49,409 bases of DNA from positions 11,295 through 60,703 of the forward strand of contig NAOQ01000164.1 of the NCBI GenBank assembly GCA_002751075.1. The letters run 5' to 3'. The notes under the pieces were generated by a model. That model had not been told where the DNA came from, did no database searches, and saw nothing but the letters and a program-made list of their open reading frames with translations. The translations under genes and the position numbers were made by a program. The DNA comes from Ichthyophonus hoferi (lineage: Eukaryota > Opisthokonta > Ichthyosporea > Ichthyophonida > Ichthyophonidae). This document shows positions 21,909 through 34,118 of this stretch, in pieces. Every line of letters begins with the position of its first letter. Within the stretch, counting starts at the first letter, position 1.

Positions 21909-24900
21909 ACACTACACTTAATAAAATTATAAGTTAGCACTGTATGTTAATTTATTTACATGTATAAAGGTGTATCCTATAATATATATATAAGTTATAA
22001 TAAATACTATGTTAGGATGTTGAATAAAACATTTTTCCTGTTGTGTTTGGCACTCTAAAAGCATAGGGACCTTGGAAATTATTAGATCACATGACGTAAT
22101 TGGGAGTCCTAGTGAGTAAAAATTATCATTTGTAATCACAATTTTGTAATCATAAATTATGGTCTCAACACCTCCTTACATGCAGCATGCCGAGCATGAT
22201 GTGCAGGCATAATCTAAGGTATATACATGTGTATTGGGATCTGGAGCGTCTTGTAGCCTGTAGGGTGTATTAATTTTGTCAAGCAATCTACTACTATCAT
22301 TTCCGTGGGAAAGGAAGTAATCTCAAACTCCTCATTTGCTATACAGTCCTTGATGTTCCTTGTGCTTCTTGGAACACAGTTCCCCTTTGTAAATCAGATT
22401 GCAGGTTGGGTATCTGCATGAACTCTTACATACTCAGTCTTGATGTGTAAACAATTCAAAAGTGAAGTAATATATGTTATTTGTTGGCAGGTTGTCAACA
22501 TTGCTATGTACTCATTTTCCATGGTTGACACGGCCGTAATAAACTGTTTTTTGGAGAGACAGTTAATCATTCTCCCACCAAATAGATGATGCTTCCTGTA
22601 CTGCTGTGGATATGTGCGGATTGACAGTAAAATTAGCATCCAAGAGAGCATTGAGGATGAGTGGAGATATCTTGTAAATGATTCACTCTTTAGCTTCATC
22701 TTGAACTATCTCAGCAAGTGCATGGTCATTTCCCAGGTGGCTTTGAGGGTTTCCCCAGCATACCTTGCAATGTAGGAAATAGCAAATTGACAGTTAGTTC
22801 AGCTGGATTTAGCAGTCCAGAGTAGACATCCAATTAAGCTTTGGTAGGTTAATCTGTCAAAAGATTCAGATTGTGTATTTTTTACTGCTTCCTTAATGCA
22901 TTCAGGCAGGATTGGCAAGTGTGTCAGATGGCTGTTGTCTTGTTCATAGGATTTCATAAGTTCTGCAATGTATCCTGCTTAGGAGATCTTAAAGCATTGG
23001 TCATATTTTTGAATTATATATCCAAGGAAGTTAGTGGGCCACTTTTTGTTTTTGATAAAGATTTCCTCAATGAAGGTTTTGATCAAGGCCTCCTCATTAG
23101 CCATGTCTTCTGCTATGATAAGAATGTTAGCAATGTAGTGACATAAAGTTAAGAAATGGCAGCTGTTGTGTGAGATGTAGAGACATGAGTTTTTATAATT
23201 GAAAGTCATACTTTCAGCATAGAAGAATGTGTTTAACGTTTCATTCCACCTGAGTCAACTGATATGCAAACTGTTGAGACATTGGGCAAGTTTGCATATT
23301 TATTTGAGATTGTCAGAGCCCTCCACTAATTGAAACTGGTACATGTAGAGTAGTATAGGGCATATTGAATGTAGGTATGAACATTAGATAGCCAGTTGAG
23401 TGAGTACATATTGGTGAGTTACAACAATTGCAATTAGTATTATAACTGTAACAAGACTTGTGATGGGTGATGACATGTTGAAAAAGTCTTTGTTCTTGAC
23501 ATCCATGCTCCCTTGTGCAAAAAATCAAGCTTGGTGTTGATTAGCTTCTTCAATTTGGTTTCTCTTATGGTGTTAGATCCATAGGCTTCTTAGGATAATA
23601 AAATTCTTGGGGATGCCTTTCTTAGGAATGAGTGTCCGTGTGTGGAGTTCATTAATTGTTGTGAGTTTTGTGTACACTGTAGTGATCCACTGCATATGTC
23701 AAAAGATTACATGGCTTTCTCATAATTATTTGGTTTTGTGAAATCTGCAAAGAAGGGCGTGTTGAAGGTGGAGGTTAAGGTCTTGGATATGACTTAGAAT
23801 TGGAAATTATGTAGGCCATATAAATGGCCACTCTCTGTGGTTGTTGGAATACAGACATTGTCATGGTATGTTTAGAAATCTTTTTTGGGCTCGGTATAGC
23901 AATCTGTACTCTCTTTTTTGGTAAGGTGAAGATTTCCAGGCACTATTATAAAGAAACCTAGAATTAGTGGCAAGCTAGTTTGAGATGAGGGAATGTTCTG
24001 GATTTATTCTCTCTAACACTGGATATTCTGAAAGGGTAACGTGTCATCCTTAGGTTGAAGGTCTACAGGGACCATGTCAGAATGGTAATAGTTTCAGTTG
24101 AAAGGAGTGCTGATAGAGAGAAAAGGTTGACAAGGGAAAAGTATCTTCAAAGAACACATAATTCCGGTGAGCAAACGTGCAACAGAACCCCCAGTCCAGG
24201 GTGATCTAACTATCAATATTGTATGGGTATCCAATAAGGCATGCTTGAAAGCTTTGAATAGTAAACTTTGAAGGATGAATGGCAGGATTGGTGTGGCCAT
24301 AGAGCTTGCACCCAAAGATGTGTAAACAGTGGACTGGGGCTGGTTGTCTGTTCCACAACATGTAAGTGTATTTGTCAGCAGATAAAGCAGTTGTCAGTAT
24401 GAGGTTATGGATGAATATGGCTGTATATATGGTATATTACCAATAATACTGTGAAACACTAGCAGCATTCATTGTAACTCTGGTCAGGGTGAGGATGTAA
24501 CAATTCACTATGAAATTCTAACAGAGTGTGGTGCATAGGAGAGTGTGGCACAGTGTTCTATTCCCCAAGATGTGAGCCGGTTGAGAAATGAAGTGGAAGC
24601 GTAGTTTTTATTTTGATCCATGTGCAGAGTGGTGATATACTGGGAGAAATTGTTAGTATGGGCTGCCTCCATGCATTGTTCGAAAAAAGCTGGGACTTCA
24701 CTTTTATGTTTCATGCCGTACACAGTGGTGTAGAAAATGAATTTGTTACTAACAAAAATAACTCGATGACAGCCGCAATAAGAGATGCAAAGAGAATCAA
24801 CCACGTCACTATAGATAGTTTGTAAAGGATATGTGGCATATTTCCTAAACAAGGGAAAAGGACTGGTTACAATCATGATGATAGCACAGGCATTGCAAGG

Positions 24901-27363
24901 AGCAAGCTTCTTGGGAGCAGCAATGCTGTAAAAATTGGTGGTGGCCGTGAGCCACTTCAGAAAGTAATACATGAATCTGGAGTGCCAGATCATACCCAAT
25001 TTGGGCTCATGCAGATTAAACATAGAGAAAGGAAAAATTAGGAATTACGGTATTAGTGGGTATGTGACTAGGGAGATTGGCAAAGTTGGTGTGCTATGGT
25101 TGTGCTAGTTGTGTAGTAGGATGTTTGCACATGCTAGAATTGAGGTCATTGAGAGCAAATAGGTGGTTGTAATAGGCAATGTAGTCTGATGCAGTCCTGC
25201 AATCAGAATGACGTAGGAGTTTCACCTGAAGGAGGAATATGTCCTCCTGCCAAGGGTAACTGCATAATAGGTGGGTATTCCCTATTGAAATTGTGACCTC
25301 GTCATTATGAAAAATAATGGTGCAACGTTGCCCGTATAGATAAATAACTGAGAAGAGATTATCATTTATGCCTGGGACATAAATAATATCATGCAAGATG
25401 ATGTAGCAGGTGTTGCCATTGATATAAGACTATATGTAATAGTACCATAATAAGTTGCATGCATTGTGTTACCATTGGTAAGGTGAAATTTGAGCATGAA
25501 AAGGGTACAAAGTTGATGAAAACCCTATGATATATACAAATATATTGAGAGTATTCACTGTTAACAAAACAACTTCCAAGTGGGAGGTAATTGGATGGTG
25601 ATTGTGACTCCTGGACAAAATTAACCTGTATGATAGGAAATGTATTGATAGGTGCAGTCATGTGCTGGGGCTCCAATGTGTACAGTTTTGTCGTGTTGAT
25701 GTGTAGCATGTGAAGAAGATTTGAGCACAATTCATGTTGTAAAGGTTTGGTGGCAGGGGGAGCCATGATGGTGGAGCGTGTGGTGGTGCTGGTAGTGTGA
25801 GTGGTGCTGGCAGTCACTCGTCTTACAAAATGAAATATCTTGCTATAGTTGGATTCGTTTCTATTGAGAGAGCATTTAGCAGTGTTATGTATAATGTGAG
25901 AGTCAACATGAAACTGATAAGGGCATTGCTGAGGAAAGTTTATGTAGTCTTGATCTTTGTTGTTGGTATTGTACCGACATTTGAGAACTCTGTGGGTGCT
26001 TAAAGGAGTTTGTCACTTTGATTCTGGTCATTATACTGTAGAGAGTAGGCCAATTATGCTGATTGTGACTCTGAATGAAATACAATGTAAGTTAAAGGCT
26101 GGGATGAAAGGATGGGATTGTAATAGCTCATATAACATAAGCTTGAGTACGAATTGTAAGGTTAGTTTCTTCCAATCAGTTAGGTAGGCTGTTGTATCTG
26201 ACAAAGAACAGTGTTGGTGTTTTTTTGTGTTTAAGGCAGATTTGTGTAATTGTGTTGTGGGTCTAATTGAGGGAGTATTTGGCTGTTGCTCCATAATTTG
26301 ATTCAAAAATTTAAATTGTCTCATAGGCCCACTGTACAATATCAATATCTTTGATAAAAGCATTGTGGCATTCATCAAGGACTGATGTAATGATGAAGAC
26401 ATATACAGCATAATGCATTGTCAGGTAGTAATACTGTATACACTCAAGATAGTTATATTTAGCAAGAGTTGAATTAAAGTTCAATATATCTTTGCAATTA
26501 GATTGAATGACACATTCTCAAAACTTACTGTTTGCAATCCTGGAGTAAGGTTTGGTGGTAGAAGTTACTGAAAAATAATTTTGGATTGGTTGGTTGAAGA
26601 AACAATTTTATTGTATCTGATATTTGCATTTTCATTAGTACCAATGAATCTTGTAATTCTTACGATGATAGAGTTGATACAAGAGTAAGTGTCCATGGAT
26701 ATTGTAGTGGTTAAGATGAAAAAGTTGATTCAGGGGTAAAAGAAGTTGAGTTAGGCTGAGGGTCAGTGTCTATGACCATAGGGTTGGCATAAAGTTTGCC
26801 AAGAGCTTTTACCTTGGAGTTAAGTTCAAGTAAGTCTTGAGAAAGAGTAACAAAGGTATCATCATCTTCATGCTTTATCGCTTGTATAAAAGGCTGTGGT
26901 TTTTTATGAATAAGATTCGCTAGTGTTGGTTCAATTAGGGGATTGGGCAATGTGGAAAGGTTGGTTTTTGCCATGATGATTTTTGTTTTGTAAGGTTTTG
27001 TGTATGGGATATGTAATTTAATTGCCTCCGTACATGTTCTAATGTAGTTAATAATAAAGCAGCTATTAGTTGTGTAGTAGTGGGTTGCATGAGACTATGA
27101 AGACAAATGGTAGGTTTGTTAAGAAGTCTTTTTTTATGGGTGGTAAAGTAATGCTGGTAAAGATGTTAAGTGTACAGAAGTCAGTAATAATATACTATTA
27201 TATTTGTGGAAATACTCTTCTCTGTACTTGAGAGGTACAGTGTATTATTTTTAATAGGTTAGTCTATAACATATGTGTGGGTGCTTTGGTGTATGATTTG
27301 GTGCAGAGGAACTCATGTGAGTAGGGCCCATAACCCTATTATAATTAAATGTACTCGTTTGTG

Positions 27364-27940
27364 ATTGATCCGTCAATAATAACTGAAGATCAATTCCTTA
27401 TCTGAAGTTAGAATCTCTCCTGTTTCTGGGTCAGTAGTTTGAGTGTAATAATCGATGATTGTATTTATAGTTGGATCTAGGGATGTGTGGGATCTTTTAG
27501 TTTTGTTGGAATCCATGAAAAGGAAAGCTCTGTCTAGATTGACGATTCCATTCTGTTTTGAAATGAAGATTCAACCCAGATAAATGCATCAGAGTATTGT
27601 TGCTTAATCCTTTTGTAATTCTTTAAGCATAAATAATAAGATTATTTAGGTAATTTGGTTGGCGTGATAATATTAGACTTTGATCAGGTGTTGGTTGATG
27701 GTTTTGCTTATTAATCTTCTCCGCATGACTCTAAATAATATACGTGTTTAGAACTGTAAAGAATACTAATACAGCCAGTTTTCTTTTTTTATATAGTTTT
27801 AATAATTATCAAGCCAAGAGTTTGAACTCTGTATATTAACGTATTGTATGTCCTATATATTATATTTGGTTCCTGATTGATTCAAGTTTGTACTCAGTGA
27901 TCATACAGTAATGTGCTGGTGGCACTACATTTCTGCTACA
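27364..27940 (-). repeat. 5' LTR of the copia element
   Basis: Partner of 21345-21908. It ends in ...GCTACA, as an LTR with a TG...CA border would. The amount of divergence from its partner indicates an old insertion; no number was computed. Confidence 0.8.
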
Positions 27941-29614
27941 AGACACTTGTCAATGCCAGTGCAAAAGAACTCTGAACTAGCATTTAGCAGCCTTTAGAAT
28001 ATCATATTCTATATAGCAGGATTGAATAATCCATTATCATTATCCAACAAAGCCCCCTAGGGGAAGAGAATTATATAGTAATTGGATCAGGTTTGCAAAA
28101 TATTGTAGACCCAAGTAATGCAGTGGGAATGATTGTTAAAAATAATAAAATTATTGACACTGGCACCATTGCAACCACTTGAAACCCAAGAAAATTTGCT
28201 AATCAAATTTTTACGTATTATACTCAAAAAATTTCAAGTAGGTAATTGTCCTGGTTGGCCTATAGGCTAGTATAAGCATATGTTCTGTGTATTTTACAAG
28301 TTTTACATGTACGTATAAAACATAAGTGGGTTAGAAATATCTTAACACTTGAAGTATGGGTCTATTCAATTAGTAGCAATGCTCTTTACATAAAGTTCAT
28401 TCATTACCTTAGCAGTGTAATACTTATTACTAGATTTTCATTGTAGTTAAAACTTTATCGCTTATATATATAGACACATAATGATTTATTTGGAGTTTAT
28501 CTTAAGTATTTTATTTTAATGGATGTAAACAATATTAGGCATTTGGAAACCAATATAGTTATAAGTTAAGTGCTATAATATAGTAAGAGGTACTACGCAT
28601 GTATCGAAACAACCCCATACTGGTGCATAGGTATAAATGGCCCGAGTGAAAGGGTAGAGTAAGAGATAATATGATTACATAGGAAATAAGCTTAAAGTCC
28701 AATTATTAGCTTAGTTGTCAGGACTATATTAAGTAACTACAGGCCAGTCACATCAACCAAAATTATAAAGCTAAGCCTCAGGTCTGCATCAACGATAGGA
28801 AAGTACACATATAAATAAATACTGTTTAAATTTGTAGTCAAAGAATCTTTTTATTGCACTTATAACAAGAAGCCGGAACCTAAGCTCATTCGAAGGTAAC
28901 ACCTGTCCTAAGCACAAATTACTCCTAACACCCATCAGCTATGCCCGGTCCGTGAGGATTGAAAAGAAAGTAAGAGTTACACGTTCTACAAGTTCTGAAA
29001 ATTTAACCACAACTAACCACAACCTCTCCAACGAGACTCTTCTCCCAGAAGATTTTGATCTTGACTCTTCTAACGAGAGTCTTGCATTAACGACAAGCTT
29101 GGAGGAACAATTCTCCATTGACCAAGACTCTGACAGTTCTAGTAGAAAAAGATCTCAACCATACAAAATATGTAATATTTGTTAAAACAGAAATATGTAA
29201 TTAACTTAGTATTGGAAGTAGGACCAGTATCTATTGTACTGAGTTCTATCAGGTAAAGGGCAGACTAAAGCTCGAGTTAGTGCTCTTGAATCTCCCTCTG
29301 TTGATTAATAGATATAAAAGCTTTTAGATTCTTACTTGGCGATGTATTGTGTATGTAATAATTGCAATCTAATTGTGGCTGCGTGTATGTATTTTATGTT
29401 ATTATTATTATCAGAAGAATCAGCACCAGACTTTAACTAGTTGGCCTTCTACTAATGTCTCTGGATTATCTACTTCAGCTTCTTGGACAACAATAGACAT
29501 AATATAAAACAATTTAAAGCAAAACATGAAGCACATAAATTGAACAGTAAGTATCGACGACTGAGAACAGTATTTTTTTACTAATTGTTTTTGTTCCGTT
29601 TATAAATCAGCTTT

Positions 29615-29815
29615 CCGCCTTTATCGTGCATGTGAACTGTAGTTAACGGTATGGTTATATTCACTATCGTAAATGGAACTGATTTAAAAGATTATTATTG
29701 ACTAATGCAACTCACGATAGGTTACAGAGACCCACTAGAATTGTCCTATTTTACCGCAATACTTAAATACTATTGTGTCCTTATTTAGATGGCGAGTTAG
29801 CTCATTTCTCACGTA
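29615..29815 (+). repeat. Dispersed repeat, copy A
   Basis: Resembles 41648-41810. The best block runs from CAACTCAC through the CACTAGAATT region to TTATTTAGA and GCCAGTTAAC/GCGAGTTAGC. No coding content is seen. It is probably part of a decayed transposable element. Confidence 0.6.
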
Positions 29816-31176
29816 CTTGGTACTCCACAGCACCATGTACGCCCAATCAGAGATTGTACGCAAACTGACAAAAACACGAGCTTAGGCAATAACCTAAAAG
29901 TATATCTGTTGCAAACACCTACGGTGACCCATGGGAATACGTCCATGTAAGCATTATCACGGAAATCTTGGAAACAAATAATTTTTAGTTAACCAGGACA
30001 AATAGTAATCAAGGCTTTTACCTCTACATTACGACAAGGGTTAATTAGCTAGATGCTGAAAAGCTTATAGATCGTGATTCGTACGGAGATTATATCATAA
30101 ATTTATAACCAAACAGTCTTTGCGTCCTGGAAGACCGCACCCACCTTTTCATAATGAATGACTTCGGGGGAAAAAGTTACCAATATATACTGTAAAATAA
30201 TATTAGGAATATTAAGTTGACAAACATATTTATTTTCATCTAAACAAACCATTTTTTTTTATATATATATTTTATTTTCATATTCTGACGAAGTTCACAA
30301 ATTAGTCTTAAATATATTATTAAAAAAAAAATATCTGTTATGGAAAACCATTATTTATCAATATTTATCAAGAAGCAAATAGGGGGTGGCTTGATAATAA
30401 CACGCGGAGCTCACTTAGTTACTATCAGCGTCATTTCTTCCTGAGCTCACTGGATGGAGATATATCAGGGTGCAGGTTTACCAATTTATTGACTTTCTGA
30501 GGATGCCGAAGTTCTTCTGAAGATCACGGAGTGAAAAATATTTTATAGACTTTGGCCTGCGTGGAGTAACTAATTGCGTGGAGTAGCTATCAATATCTAT
30601 CAATATACGATTGATAAAATTAAATCCACAAGATCTCTGATATCTAGTGACATTAGATTATATAGGCTGGATTATTCTCAGTATACCAGCTGGTAGACTG
30701 CAATACTAAATTTTGAATGTACAGGTCGTTGCTCAAAATAACATCCTGACTTTTATGCCTTATGGGAGAATTATATTTCTTTAATTAGTCAACGAGCGCT
30801 TTATCTTTTGGTTGAATTCCCATTTATGACTCCTATAGCATAACATCATTAAATTTTAAGCTAATACACAGGTCAGGTTCATAGTGGTAGCACATATCAT
30901 GAAAATAAAACACTTAGATTTAAAATAGCAGACGTAACATTCTGTGTGAATTAGTTTAAAAATGCCTTTTAAAAGCCAGTAGATCTTTTCTCAACATAAT
31001 CCTAGTGTTACAATTGAAACTTCTTGCATCCTCCTAAGCCATTTTAAGACCTGGAGCTGATTACATAACACCCAGTCGACTCACGATTAGTTTATGGTTG
31101 AAGATCTGGTTTGGCCATTGGAAATTATAAGGAGAGGTTTGATTATTGGCCTGCTATAAAATACCCGAAAAAAAAA

Positions 31177-31206
31177 AAAGTGCAGCAATTATTGTTGCCG
31201 CACTTT
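31177..31206. repeat. Short hairpin
   Basis: AAAGTGCAGCAA and TTGCCGCACTTT are inverted repeats (one mismatch) with a six-base loop, preceded by a run of A. It may be the fused end of a small DNA element; no function can be assigned. Confidence 0.55.
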
Positions 31207-32265
31207 ATACCATTGATTTTAAAACAATCCTATACTATTTAAAAGTAATTTTGCAAAAATAAATTTACAGTATTTACACTTTGTCACTAATTAATCATTA
31301 TTTATTTTTTTAAAAAAACAGCTGAGAATGGGATCCCACCCACGATGCAAAATGTGCCAAGATGTTGTATCGCATAAAGTATTTTACCCCACTGACAGGC
31401 CGACGATTAGCTTGTGGCCAATACGTCACAATCGGCCAATACAATAATGTGGGCACTATAGCTGAATGAGACATCAACAACCGTGCATACCAAAGATAAA
31501 TAAAACGTAGGATTGGTCTGATATACTTAGCCAGACTTAATAGGAAAAGATCGAATTAAAGAAGAGCAAATAACCAGTTAAGGAGAATCTTTTTAGAATA
31601 ACTTAATCTAACAGTCAGTGCGTTCGCCTGTTCACAGTATCATATCATATCCACAGTTTTCCAGTCGTGTGAAGTAAGGGTTAGCTTCATTACCTGTAAT
31701 TAGCATAAAAAATTACTAACTGATCCCCTAATACTTTATCTAAACAGTTAAGATCTATTCCGAAAATTCCCTAATTAAGTCCTTTATATTTACTAGGGCG
31801 TATGGGGTAGTTAGTTCTCAGTAGTGTTTCCACTATTTTAACCAGTGCTCTATTTAGACAATAGTAAAGGATAAACCATTATTGATATGCCGAAGTCAAT
31901 AATAAAACCCGCTAAAAAGTGGTACACGGCTCCTTTAAGACGGGCGCCAGCGAGAAGGTCCTGGCCATCTTGACAATAATTGAGAAATGTGTTGAATCAT
32001 CCGAGAGGCAATAGCATGTGCAGCAACCTTCATGTTACGACTTTTTAGGGTGTAATATATTTTGGGGGTGGGGGATACACCATAATTCTATATTAGGCCA
32101 GCTTGATGAGCTCTTTCTAGAGGGTTGAAGTTACCATTCATACTTGAGTTGTGTTATGGTACTATGACGTCACAAGTAAACGTGTTTGAGAAGGCTCTAT
32201 CTTACAGTTATGAGTGATATAATAATAGCATAGTTATTGTACATAGTTATTGTACAAGAGGCAGA

Positions 32266-33275
32266 ATGACTATGTACTCTATGTGTGCGGAGATCCAACA
32301 GCCTGTCCATCCTGTACAGTATCCCGAACTATATGACGTAAGGGTACCGTAATGACCAATCGGAATCCGGCGTATGTAAACTCGAATAATGCCGAACACT
32401 AATCACCACCTGCTATCAACCCTAGTTAACTAGCAGTCTAAACTTGTTCTGTCTGTCTAGGCCTCTTTTAAAAAATTTTTTTTTTGACTTAAACCACATA
32501 AAATAGTGGAATATTTTCCAAATTGACTTATTTAATAAGCTATTTTTAAGGAGGTACTTACTATTTCCGCACAATCTGATTTATAGGACATTTACGGGTC
32601 GTTTTGCGCTGAGTGGCTCACCCGTGGTACTTGGGCTGGCCCCATTGACTCAATGATCTCCTCAGAGGAGGGCAGAGCGTGGCAAACCCTGGCGATCCGA
32701 ACAGCAGCCTATTCACTATTCGCACTCTGGATTGCATTTGATACTCGCAGTGTATGTATGTGGAATGCTTTATTAAGGAATACTAAGTGAATATAATTTA
32801 AGTACGCCAGCATAGTAACTACTCCTTTTTTTTTTAAAAAAAAAATATATACGCTTCATATTTTCTATATTTTTTGGAACGATAGGTTAGTTTTCTGCCT
32901 ATGTCACTCGAAACAACGAGAATACCGTACACACCAACAGTTTTGGTTCCTTTCCTTCCATAATCATTACACAGGGCTCCTTCCTTTTGATCCTAAAGTT
33001 GCCTGTAGATGGAAATACTCATTCGTTACTGTATTGTTGCTATACGTTCTACCAGTTGTGGTCGCTCTAATATTAAGTTGCAATGTTGCAAGCCTTGGTT
33101 GTCATGTTGTATAGAGAAAAGATAAGAATAGCTAAAAATAGACTTTACATGCACCTAGCTTGTTGCTGTTGTTACTACTGCCTTCAGGTTGGTAGATAGA
33201 CTACTTGTGGCTAGGTGGCAACAGCAAATGCAAGACAGAGCAATTATTGTGTTGTTAATGGTAACGACATATTAG
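32266..33275 (+). CDS. Unrecognised small membrane protein, three exons
   Basis: I do not recognise the family. Exons 32266-32337, 32587-32751 and 33159-33275 join in phase 0 to 117 aa with GT-AG sites (donors gtaagg and gtatgt; acceptors tttatag and cacctag). Exon 1 (MTMYSMCAEIQQPV...) and the start of exon 2 are polar. Residues 56-75 (WQTLAIRTAAYSLFALWIAF) and 80-87 with 107-117 (AIIVLLMVTTY) are hydrophobic, separated by FRLVDRLLVARWQQQMQDR, so one to three membrane passes are likely and an organellar or ER membrane place is possible. Exon 2 is much richer in GC than its surroundings and open for 55 codons, the strongest sign that this is a gene. The layout loosely recalls small multipass proteins such as ERG28, without a convincing match. 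It lies 840 bases before the PUF gene on the same strand. Confidence 0.55.
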
Positions 33276-34118
33276 CCAGGAATGATCTACTTGTAAATAT
33301 AAGAGCAGTAAAGGCTTGCGTTTTATTTTTTATTTTTCTGTGACTTTTATTCGTAGCTATAAGGATTGTGATATAAACTGGATTGTTGGTTTTCCATACC
33401 ACTTACGTTGTTCTAAATATATTTTTTGGGCTTGCTTATTTTTCCTTTATGGTTGTCCCCCATCTTAAGAGTTGTCCCGTCTCTAGCAGGCACGCTACTA
33501 AACAAAAAACTGCGGAATATCCAACTTGGGTATGCAATGTATCTATGATGAGGCAGGTGAGTTATTCACTTTACCTCCACTTTAATAGGCACACATGCAC
33601 ATAATATTATCTTCTATTATATCCAGTACCATCCACTCTATAATCCTCTTGATTTATTTCTCTTCTCCCACTCACCTTCAGTTGTATACCCCCTCTCACC
33701 TTTGTCATGCATAAACCATTAAACATGGCGTCAAGGCCGACATGTATATACCTTCCTGCTTCTAGCTTCCACCTATACCACTATAGTCCACTATCATCTG
33801 TGTGTAGTAGCAAAACCATTGTCTGCTACCTGACACTATCCTCTTCCTTGGTTGTGAAATCTTCTGGAAGGCTGCATCATAGTCCTATTGCCAGAGTTTA
33901 TAATTCGTAGCTTTCAGTTAGAGTATATCTAATTACCGTTACGGTAGTTTTGTTTTCTTACAATGATAGACTGAAACCTCCAGGCCATATTATCAGTATG
34001 CGATGGATCTATGAATTGCACGCTAAAGATGATCTCTCCAGCCTATCCTCTCTCAGCACTATCACTATACACTGACATTAATACCCTCATGGTAGAGAGC
34101 ACAGAGGCAGGGCACTCC
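33276..34118. other. Upstream region of the PUF gene
   Basis: No coding exon of known type. A possible short leader exon ends at 33556 (ATGATGAGGCAG before gtgagt), but its phase does not fit any nearby acceptor leading into the PUF frame, so it would have to be untranslated. Confidence 0.35.

Larger units (their letters stand above)
21345..27940 (-). mobile_element. Broken Ty1/copia LTR retrotransposon
   Basis: Fossil LTR element in minus orientation, about 6.6 kb. Its parts lie in the copia order, from high to low coordinates: LTR, gag (around 26974-26711), gag-pre-integrase region (25396-25094, with YVPGINDNLFSV), integrase (about 25023-24094), reverse transcriptase (about 23900-22980) and RNase H (22699-22394, with STMENEYIA). 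Integrase before reverse transcriptase marks Ty1/copia rather than Ty3. The element looks thoroughly broken (well over ten breaks), and its LTRs differ visibly from each other, so the insertion is old. No target-site duplication was confirmed. Confidence 0.85.
27941..32265. other. Gene-poor AT-rich region with repeats
   Basis: No complete gene is recognised in 4.3 kb. A frame at 28952-29185 (77 codons, Ser/Asn/Asp-rich, ending KICNIC) and a shorter frame near 29415-29500 (LTSWPSTNVSGLSTSASW) could be debris of a transposase gene with a BED-type finger; this is weak. A shared repeat lies at 29615-29815 and a hairpin at 31177-31206. At 31920-31990 a GC-richer patch contains only a very short minus-strand frame (MARTFSLAPVLKEPC). 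Confidence 0.4.

Noticed and set aside
31930-31985. Minus-strand start with good context, MARTFSLAPVLKEPC
   Set aside because: Only 18 codons, no donor site and no recognisable continuation.
33545-33556. ATGATGAGGCAG before gtgagt as the first PUF coding exon
   Set aside because: Its phase 0 end does not match any acceptor ahead of the exon at 34119, all of which would need phase 1.
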